Origin: DALYLB01 sp046154695
GTDB lineage: Bacteria; Acidobacteriota; Blastocatellia; RBC074
Assembly: GCA_046154695.1 (NCBI GenBank)
Contig: JBJXFI010000131.1
Location: forward strand, 1-14,435
Direction of reading: 5' to 3'
DNA length: 14,435 bases
Part shown: positions 8,989 to 14,435 of the stretch, in pieces
How positions within the stretch are numbered: the first letter of the stretch is position 1
How the letters are laid out: every line of letters begins with the position of its first letter
The notes under the pieces: model-generated
The model's input: only the letters and a program-made list of their open reading frames with translations
What the model was told of the DNA's origin: nothing
Databases searched by the model: none
Translations under genes and position numbers: made by a program

Positions 8989-10080
8989 ATGTCCGACAAT
9001 CCATTGAAGATCCGGCAGGTTCACCACATCGAGCTTTACGTCGGCAATGCGAAGCAGGCTGATTATTACTATCGCAATGCGTTCGGTTTCGACCGGATCG
9101 CCTACACGGGGCTGGAGACCGGCAATCGCGAGCAGTGCTCGTACGCGCTGCGGCAGGGGACCTTCCGGCTGCTGCTGACGACGCCCTACACGCCGCGGGA
9201 CGCATCGAGCCTGCACATTCTGAAGCACGGCGACGGCGTGCGCGATATCGCGTTCGAGGTGGACGACGCGGATTTCGCGTTCGAGGAGGCCCTGGCGCGC
9301 GGCGCGGAACCGGCGGTCGCGCCCTATTCGATCCAGAGCGAGCGGGGGGAGGCGCGCCGGTCGGCGGTCAAGATCTACGGCGACACGATCCATTCGTTCT
9401 TCTCCAAACGGAATTACGACGGCCCGTTTATGCCCGATTTCGTCGAATCGCGGGCGCCCGGGCGCAACGCGGGGCTGCTGCGGCTGGATCATTTTGTCGC
9501 CAACGTCGAGCAGGGGCAGATGAAGATCTGGGAGAATTGGTACGAGCGGGTGCTGGGATTGAAGCGATTCATGACGTTCGACGACAAGGATATTTCGACC
9601 GAATACACGGCGCTCAACAGCATCGTGATGGCGAACGAGTCGAGGAGCATCAAGTTTCCGATCAACGAACCCGCGCCGGGCAAGCGGAAGAGCCAGGTCG
9701 AGGAGTACAACGAATTCAATCAGGCGGCCGGCGTGCAGCACATCGCCCTGTTGACGACCGACATTGTCGCGTCCATTCGCCAGTTGCGGTCGAATGGGGT
9801 GGAATTTCTGGAAGTGCCCGACAGTTATTACCAGATGCTCGGGGCGCGCGTCGGCAGGGTGGAGGAGGATTTCGAGACGCTGCGACAGTTGAAGATCCTC
9901 GTGGATCGCGACGACGAGGGCTATCTGCTCCAGCTCTTCACCAAACCGGTCGAGGACCGGCCGACCCTCTTCTTTGAGATCATCGAGCGCAAGGGCGCGC
10001 AGGGCTTCGGCAAGGGCAATTTCCGGGCGCTCTTCGAAGCCATCGAGCGCGAGCAGGCGCGCAGAGGGAATCTGGTGTAG
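8989..10080 (+). CDS. hpd: 4-Hydroxyphenylpyruvate dioxygenase
   Basis: This Fe(II) enzyme converts 4-hydroxyphenylpyruvate and O2 to homogentisate and CO2. The 363-residue product has two vicinal-oxygen-chelate halves, starting at VHHIELYVGN (11-20) and LRLDHFVANV (164-173). The metal ligands are His168, His251 in VQHIALLT and Glu330 in LFFEIIER. The C-terminal segment GAQGFGKGNFRALFEAIE (336-353) is the family's closing helix and separates it from hydroxymandelate synthase-like proteins. An ideal AAGGAGGAG lies just upstream of the ATG, 12 nt after the phhA stop, so this gene is probably strongly translated in the operon. Confidence 0.97.
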   Translation: MSDNPLKIRQVHHIELYVGNAKQADYYYRNAFGFDRIAYTGLETGNREQCSYALRQGTFRLLLTTPYTPRDASSLHILKHGDGVRDIAFEVDDADFAFEEALARGAEPAVAPYSIQSERGEARRSAVKIYGDTIHSFFSKRNYDGPFMPDFVESRAPGRNAGLLRLDHFVANVEQGQMKIWENWYERVLGLKRFMTFDDKDISTEYTALNSIVMANESRSIKFPINEPAPGKRKSQVEEYNEFNQAAGVQHIALLTTDIVASIRQLRSNGVEFLEVPDSYYQMLGARVGRVEEDFETLRQLKILVDRDDEGYLLQLFTKPVEDRPTLFFEIIERKGAQGFGKGNFRALFEAIEREQARRGNLV

Positions 10081-10086
10081 GCGGCT

Positions 10087-11394
10087 ATGGAGCTTCAATA
10101 TCAATCGGGATTCGGCAACGAGTTCGCGACGGAGGCGATTGGCGGGGCGTTGCCGCGCGGGCAGAATTCGCCGCAGCGGGCGCCGATGGGGCTCTATGCG
10201 GAGCAGATCAGCGGGACGGCCTTCACGGCGCCGCGCGCCGCGAATCGCCGCACCTGGACCTACCGGATCCGGCCCTCGGTATTACAGCAGCCCTTCCGGG
10301 AGATCGGCGGAGGCTGGCTGCGGAGCGCCCCCTTCGATGAAGCGCCGCCGACGCCGAACCAGTTGCGGTGGGATCCGCTGCCGATGCCGGTCGAACCGGC
10401 GGATTTCATCGGCGGCCTGATCACGATGGCGGGAAACGGCTCGCCCCAAACGCAAACCGGGGCCGCGATTCACCTCTACGCCGCCAACCAGTCGATGCGC
10501 GACCGGTTCTTTTACAACGCCGACGGCGAACTGCTGGTTGTTCCACAGGCGGGGAGGCTGCGGATCGCCACGGAACTCGGCGCGCTCGATGTCGGGCCGG
10601 GAGAGATTTGCGTTCTGCCCCGGGGAGTCAGGTTTCGCGTGGACCTGCCGGACGGACCGGCGCGCGGCTACGTCTGTGAAAACTACGGCGCCCTGTTCAG
10701 ACTGCCGGAGCTGGGGCCGATCGGGGCCAACGGGCTGGCCAATGCGCGCGACTTTCTGACGCCGGTTGCCGCCTGGGAGGACAGGGAGGGCGGCTTCGAG
10801 CTCGTCGCGAAATTCCAGGGCCGACTATGGGCGGCCGAGATCGGCCATTCCCCGCTCGATGTCGTCGCATGGCATGGCAACTACGCCCCCTGCAAGTACG
10901 ATCTGGCGGCCTTCAACACGATCAATACCGTCAGCTACGATCATCCCGACCCCTCGGTCTTCACCGTGCTGACCTCTCCCTCCGAGACGCCCGGCACGGC
11001 GAACGCGGATTTTGTCATCTTCCCGCCGCGCTGGATGGTGGCCGAACACACGTTCCGGCCGCCATGGTTCCATCGCAACGTGATGAGCGAGTTCATGGGG
11101 CTCGTCTTCGGCCAATACGACGCGAAGCCCTCACGCGCCGGCGCGGGTGGCTTCGTGCCCGGCGGCGCAAGCCTCCACAACTGCATGGCGCCCCACGGAC
11201 CCGACGCCGAAGCCTTCGAGGCCGCGAGCAATGCCGATCTGCAGCCGCAACGGTATGAGAACACGCTCGCCTTCATGTTCGAGACCCGATTCGTTCTCCA
11301 TCCCACAAAATTCGCCATGGACACGCCCTCCCGGCAGCAAAATTACCAGCAATGCTGGTATGATTTGAAAAAGCATTTCAAAAGCGGTCAGTGA
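10087..11394 (+). CDS. hmgA: Homogentisate 1,2-dioxygenase
   Basis: This Fe(II) dioxygenase opens the ring of homogentisate to give maleylacetoacetate. The 435-residue product is full length and begins YQSGFGNEFATEA, the usual N-terminal signature. Iron ligands His329 and Glu335 are in WFHRNVMSEFMG, and His370 is in SLHNCMAPHGPD, corresponding to His335, Glu341 and His371 of the human enzyme. His286 in YDHPDPSVFTVLT matches the catalytic His292. A five-residue insertion (around 348-354) relative to the human protein shifts the last ligand. It starts 6 nt after hpd with only a weak purine-rich site, so translational coupling is likely. Its product would need isomerisation before FahA can act in the classical route. 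Confidence 0.97.
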   Translation: MELQYQSGFGNEFATEAIGGALPRGQNSPQRAPMGLYAEQISGTAFTAPRAANRRTWTYRIRPSVLQQPFREIGGGWLRSAPFDEAPPTPNQLRWDPLPMPVEPADFIGGLITMAGNGSPQTQTGAAIHLYAANQSMRDRFFYNADGELLVVPQAGRLRIATELGALDVGPGEICVLPRGVRFRVDLPDGPARGYVCENYGALFRLPELGPIGANGLANARDFLTPVAAWEDREGGFELVAKFQGRLWAAEIGHSPLDVVAWHGNYAPCKYDLAAFNTINTVSYDHPDPSVFTVLTSPSETPGTANADFVIFPPRWMVAEHTFRPPWFHRNVMSEFMGLVFGQYDAKPSRAGAGGFVPGGASLHNCMAPHGPDAEAFEAASNADLQPQRYENTLAFMFETRFVLHPTKFAMDTPSRQQNYQQCWYDLKKHFKSGQ

Positions 11395-11408
11395 GAGGAG
11401 CTCGATCC

Positions 11409-12053
11409 ATGGGATTGGGAATCGAAGTGGGGCTGCTCGCCGACCTGCTGGACAACGATCCGGTGGGTTACGAGTACTTCAAAGAACAATTCGATGCAAT
11501 CAACGAGTGTCTGAAGCGCAACGGGCTCCCGAAACACATGGAGCCGGAGTATTGCGATATCTGGAGCACGGAGATGTACGGGTATTCGGGGCTGCATTGC
11601 CTGCGCCGGATAGCCGCCTGCCTGGAATCGCTGGGGGGGCTTCCCTCTTCCCCGGGCGACATTCATTCCTCGGACGACCCGATCCTGCGCCGGTATTACG
11701 AGGGCCTTTCAAGCGCCAGCTTCGACCATCTGATCAATCACAGCGACGCGGAAGGATACTATTTGCCGGTGAAGTTTCCCCGGGTGATCTATCCCGAACA
11801 TGAATTGGGAATTGCGGGAGGGATGATCGGCTCGGCACACCGGCTGCTGGAGGAATGCCGGCGGATCGCGGAGGCGCTGGAGATTCCCGATGATCTGGAC
11901 GAAAACTCCAAGGAGCTGTGGGAGGCGGCGGACCATCAGGGAGAGAGCCCCGTTCCATGGGAAAAGTTCGGGATCGAATCCTTCTCCTGCGTCTGCCTGA
12001 TCCGGGGATGTGAAAGATCGATTCAAAATGGGGCGGCACTGGTCTTCTGCTGA
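11409..12053 (+). CDS. Uncharacterised protein inside the homogentisate operon
   Basis: I do not recognise a named family. The 214-residue product is acidic and has no signal peptide or membrane segment. It holds nine cysteines (34, 49, 64, 71, 150, 194, 196, 201 and the C-terminal 214), including a CxC at 194-196, which could mean metal or thiol chemistry. Notable segments are MYGYSGLHCLRRIAA (56-70), HSDAEGYYLPV (111-121), GGMIGSAHRLLEECRRIAEAL (split at 137-157) and the closing GAALVFC. It lacks the thioredoxin fold start and SSxCxxR or SxxS motif of glutathione-S-transferase-type MaiA. The start at 11409 follows AGAGGAG with 8-nt spacing, 14 nt after hmgA. Base use resembles its neighbours, so I see no sign of recent insertion. 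It could be an accessory, an isomerase, or unrelated. Confidence 0.8.
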   Translation: MGLGIEVGLLADLLDNDPVGYEYFKEQFDAINECLKRNGLPKHMEPEYCDIWSTEMYGYSGLHCLRRIAACLESLGGLPSSPGDIHSSDDPILRRYYEGLSSASFDHLINHSDAEGYYLPVKFPRVIYPEHELGIAGGMIGSAHRLLEECRRIAEALEIPDDLDENSKELWEAADHQGESPVPWEKFGIESFSCVCLIRGCERSIQNGAALVFC

Positions 12054-12072
12054 TTTGCGCCGGGGGGGTGTG

Positions 12073-12948
12073 ATGACGGTATTAAGCGATTTGCTTGCAA
12101 ATCTGATCGACTATGCCGGGTTGTTTCCGCCGGCCGCATTGAATATGGAGACCGCGGTTCGGAATTACGCCGAATACCACCGGGGCGAGCATGCGGCCTG
12201 GCTGGGGCGTTTTGTGGTTCCGGCATCGCGTCTCGCGGAGTTCGAACGGGCGGCGGAGGGGCTGGAGACGCGCAACTGGCGATTGAGCGCGCTCGGCGGG
12301 ACGGACCTGCCGGCGGATCTTGCGGAGATCGCGCGGTTCAACGATCTGCATTCCGGCGAGGGCGCGCGGATCGATATGATCGAATTCAATGCCGCGACGA
12401 GCGAGGAGATCCGTTCGGCCATGGCGCGGATTCCCGCTTCGCTGACCTCGTATGTCGAAATCCCGGTTGCCGCGGATCCGGCGCCATTGATCGAGACGAT
12501 GGCCGATCGCGGCGCGCGCGCCAAGGCGCGAGCCGGCGGCGTGACGGCCGACGCCTTCCCCTCGTCCTTGAGCCTGGCGCGATTCATCGTCGTCTGCTCG
12601 GACGAAGATGTCCCCTTCAAGGTCACCGCCGGACTTCATCATCCGATTCGCGGAATCCACAAACTGACATACGAGCCGGACAGCCCTTCCGCGTTGATGC
12701 ATGGCTTTCTGAACGTGTTCCTGGCCGCCGCCTTTGCGCAGAACGGCATCGGCCTGGAACAGATCGCGGAGTTGCTCGAAGAGACCACGCCCGCCGCGTT
12801 TCGGTTCGAACAGGGCAGCGTGTCGTGGCGCGGGGAGATGGCCGTCCGGGCCCACCTTCGCAACACCCGCAGCCTGCTCGCCATCTCCTTCGGATCGTGT
12901 TCCTTCGAGGAACCGATCGCCGAATTGAAAAGGATGGGACTGCTATGA
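12073..12948 (+). CDS. Uncharacterised protein, possible TIM-barrel-like, inside the homogentisate operon
   Basis: I recognise no named function. The 291-residue product has no signal peptide and looks cytoplasmic. Striking segments are LIDYAGLFPPAAL (11-23), GRFVVPASRL (45-54), AKARAGGV (150-157), the strand-like VPFKVTAGLHHPIRG (180-194), HGFLNVFLAAAF (210-221) and FGSCSFEEPIAELKRMGLL (273-291). Alternating strand and helix segments, with Lys and His in AKARAGG and FKVTAGLHHP, recall a TIM-barrel active site. That is inference from pattern only. The start at 12073 follows a G-run and gives MTVLSDLLANLIDYAG; an upstream frame to 12010 would overlap the preceding gene. The stop overlaps the fahA start (ATGA at 12945-12948), so it is coupled to fahA and probably works in the same pathway. 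Confidence 0.82.
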   Translation: MTVLSDLLANLIDYAGLFPPAALNMETAVRNYAEYHRGEHAAWLGRFVVPASRLAEFERAAEGLETRNWRLSALGGTDLPADLAEIARFNDLHSGEGARIDMIEFNAATSEEIRSAMARIPASLTSYVEIPVAADPAPLIETMADRGARAKARAGGVTADAFPSSLSLARFIVVCSDEDVPFKVTAGLHHPIRGIHKLTYEPDSPSALMHGFLNVFLAAAFAQNGIGLEQIAELLEETTPAAFRFEQGSVSWRGEMAVRAHLRNTRSLLAISFGSCSFEEPIAELKRMGLL

Positions 12949-14264
12949 GGTATTCGATCGATGAAACGCACGATCCCTCGCTCGAAAGCTGGGTGGAGTC
13001 GGCCAACGATCCCGCGACGGACTTTCCGATTCAAAATCTGCCTCTCGGCCTCTTTCTTTTGAAAGAGGAGGATGAACTGCCGAGCGCGGGCATCGCCATC
13101 GGCGACCAGGTGCTGGATCTGGCCGCGATCGCGGAAGCGATCTGGGAAGACGAGTTTTTCGACGAAATCGCCGATGCCTGCACCTATGAATCGCTCCTGA
13201 TGGCGATGCTTCTCGATTCCGGGCAGTCGTCGGAGCTGCGCCGCCGGGTGAGCCGGCTGCTGCGCGCGGACAACGAGGAGGAAGAGCGATACATCGCCGA
13301 GGGGTTTGTCATTCCACGGAGCGAGGTCGAGATGCTCCTTCCGACCCTGATCGGCGACTTCACCGATTTCTATGCCTCGATCCACCACGCGACCAATATC
13401 GGCCGAATGTTCCGGCCCGACCAGCCGCTGCTGCCGAACTACAAATGGATTCCCATCGGTTATCACGGAAGGGCCTCCTCCATCGTCCCGAGCGGGACGC
13501 CGATTCGACGGCCGGAGGGGCAGACGATGGCCGAAAACGCCGCGGCGCCCACCTTCGGGCCGAGCCGCGTTCTGGATTACGAACTGGAAGTCGGGGCCTT
13601 CATTCGCGGCGGGAACGAGCGGGATGCCCCCATCGGCATCGCGGAAGCGGAAGAGGGGCTGTTCGGTCTTGTGCTGGTGAACGACTGGTCGGCGCGCGAC
13701 ATTCAGCGATGGGAATATCAGCCGCTCGGACCGTTTCTCTCGAAAAGCTTCGCCACGACCATCTCGCCCTGGATCGTGACGATGGAGGCGCTCGCGCCCT
13801 TTCGCCTGCACGCCCTTCCCCGCGAACCGGGCGATCCGGAACCTCTCGCCTATCTCGACTCCGCGGAGAACCGCGCCCGCGGCGGGTTCGACATCCGCCT
13901 CGAAGCGCTGCTCCGCTCGGCCCGCATGCGAGAGCAAGGGCTCCCGCCCCATCGCCTCTGCGCGAGCAACACCCGCGATCTTTACTGGACCTTCGCGCAA
14001 ATGCTGACGCATCACACCAGCAATGGGTGCAATCTGCAGCCCGGCGACCTGATCGCCAGCGGCACCGTCTCCGGCCCCACCAGCGACAGCCTCGGCAGCA
14101 TGATCGAACTCACCCAACGCGGCGCCGAGCCCGTCGCGCTTCCAACCGGCGAACTTCGCCGCTTCCTCGAAGACGGCGACGAAGTGATCCTTCGCGGCTC
14201 CTGCGAACGCGAAGGCTTCCGGCGCATCGGCTTCGGAGAATGCTGGGGGATAGTTGGTAGTTGA
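12945..14264 (+). CDS. fahA: Fumarylacetoacetase
   Basis: The enzyme hydrolyses fumarylacetoacetate to fumarate and acetoacetate, the last step of tyrosine degradation. The 439-residue product has the FAH two-domain layout: a small N-terminal domain to about 135 and a catalytic domain after it. By alignment with the mouse enzyme, Asp141 and His148 (DFYASIHHATNIG) correspond to Asp126 and the catalytic His133. Glu213 and Glu215 (LDYELEVG) and Asp247 (VNDWSARDIQ) are metal ligands, and Lys267 (LSKSF) matches Lys253. YHGRASSIVPSGT is at 173-185. The start at 12945 gives MRYSIDETHD and overlaps the previous stop by four bases. The last few codons and the TGA lie in a word-repeat hairpin, so the exact C terminus (GIVGS) may have been altered by that repeat. 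Confidence 0.97.
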   Translation: MRYSIDETHDPSLESWVESANDPATDFPIQNLPLGLFLLKEEDELPSAGIAIGDQVLDLAAIAEAIWEDEFFDEIADACTYESLLMAMLLDSGQSSELRRRVSRLLRADNEEEERYIAEGFVIPRSEVEMLLPTLIGDFTDFYASIHHATNIGRMFRPDQPLLPNYKWIPIGYHGRASSIVPSGTPIRRPEGQTMAENAAAPTFGPSRVLDYELEVGAFIRGGNERDAPIGIAEAEEGLFGLVLVNDWSARDIQRWEYQPLGPFLSKSFATTISPWIVTMEALAPFRLHALPREPGDPEPLAYLDSAENRARGGFDIRLEALLRSARMREQGLPPHRLCASNTRDLYWTFAQMLTHHTSNGCNLQPGDLIASGTVSGPTSDSLGSMIELTQRGAEPVALPTGELRRFLEDGDEVILRGSCEREGFRRIGFGECWGIVGS

Positions 14265-14295
14265 CAGTTGACAGTTGATCAACTATCAACTGTCA
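14255..14295. repeat. Word-repeat hairpin at the end of the operon
   Basis: The words TTGGTAG, TTGACAG, TTGACAG and TTGATC follow in tandem. The last part folds: TGACAGTTGAT (14269-14279) pairs perfectly over 11 bp with ATCAACTGTCA (14285-14295) around a 5-nt loop. The fahA stop codon is inside the first words. The stem is not GC-rich and T5 appears only some 15 nt further on, so it may be a weak terminator. The word style recalls the inverted repeat before murI, which hints at a shared kind of element. Confidence 0.55.
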
Positions 14296-14435
14296 CTCAC
14301 GTTTCGCTCATTTTTAACGCAGATTTTCAAATTGGGTTTCGTTGAGAATAAAAGGCTTATGAGACCAACGTAAACATCTCACTGTGCCTCCAAGGCAAAA
14401 TCTGGGAAAGCTACCGAGACCGTTAAATTCTCAAT
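14296..14435. other. AT-richer tail with no recognisable gene
   Basis: No coding frame of useful length or RNA gene is seen in these 140 bases, which are visibly less GC-rich than the rest of the window. TTGAGAAT (14342-14349) and ATTCTCAA (14427-14434) form an 8-bp inverted repeat that reaches the window edge; it may be chance or the side of a larger element cut off here. On the minus strand GGAGG precedes an ATG, but the frame stops after six codons. Confidence 0.4.

Noticed and set aside
8467..10104. Long open frame on the minus strand across phhA and hpd
   Set aside because: It is antisense to two enzymes with complete active sites; its composition is an Arg/Leu/Asp/Glu-rich mirror of GC-rich codons and shows no family motif.
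12639..14282. Long open frame on the minus strand across fahA and the preceding gene
   Set aside because: Antisense shadow of fumarylacetoacetase, with low-complexity GC-driven composition and no recognisable domain.

Overview
The window is a GC-rich stretch of a bacterial chromosome with tightly packed genes. Translational overlaps occur at murI/rph, at rph and the next gene, and at the gene before fahA. Several genes lack a convincing Shine-Dalgarno (murI, ppi, hmgA, gmd, fcl), while others have strong ones (hpd, ilvE, the gene at 11409). Nothing here fixes the phylum. Word-repeat intergenic hairpins, a tmRNA without an encoded CCA and a eukaryote-like phenylalanine hydroxylase suggest an uncultured lineage, perhaps of Planctomycetes/Hydrogenedentes/Sumerlaea type. 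That is a guess, not a result.

Regions. (1) 1-664: a structured REP-like palindromic segment, a promoter, the tmRNA gene ssrA with tag ANTELAMAA, and a long imperfect inverted repeat reaching almost to the murI start. (2) 665-2836, plus strand: murI (glutamate racemase), rph (RNase PH) and a small secreted protein, all overlapping. (3) 2855-4805, minus strand: gmd and fcl, the two enzymes that turn GDP-mannose into GDP-L-fucose. They converge on region 2 across a palindrome that includes both stop codons. (4) 4968-6296, plus strand: a Cof-type HAD phosphatase and a cyclophilin peptidyl-prolyl isomerase. (5) 6374-6871, minus strand: an Lrp/AsnC regulator. (6) 7020-14264, plus strand: a phenylalanine/tyrosine catabolic operon with a class IV aminotransferase (ilvE-like), phhA, hpd, hmgA, two unrecognised genes and fahA. 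A word-repeat hairpin at the fahA stop codon and an AT-richer tail without a recognisable gene follow.

How the genes work together. In region 6, phenylalanine is hydroxylated to tyrosine (PhhA), transaminated to 4-hydroxyphenylpyruvate (plausibly by the ilvE-like enzyme), converted to homogentisate (Hpd), ring-cleaved to maleylacetoacetate (HmgA) and finally hydrolysed to fumarate and acetoacetate (FahA). The divergent Lrp-type regulator is the obvious candidate controller. The usual glutathione-S-transferase-type maleylacetoacetate isomerase (MaiA) is absent. Two genes of unknown function (11409-12053 and 12073-12948) lie exactly between hmgA and fahA, where such an enzyme would be expected. 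This is the most interesting feature of the window.
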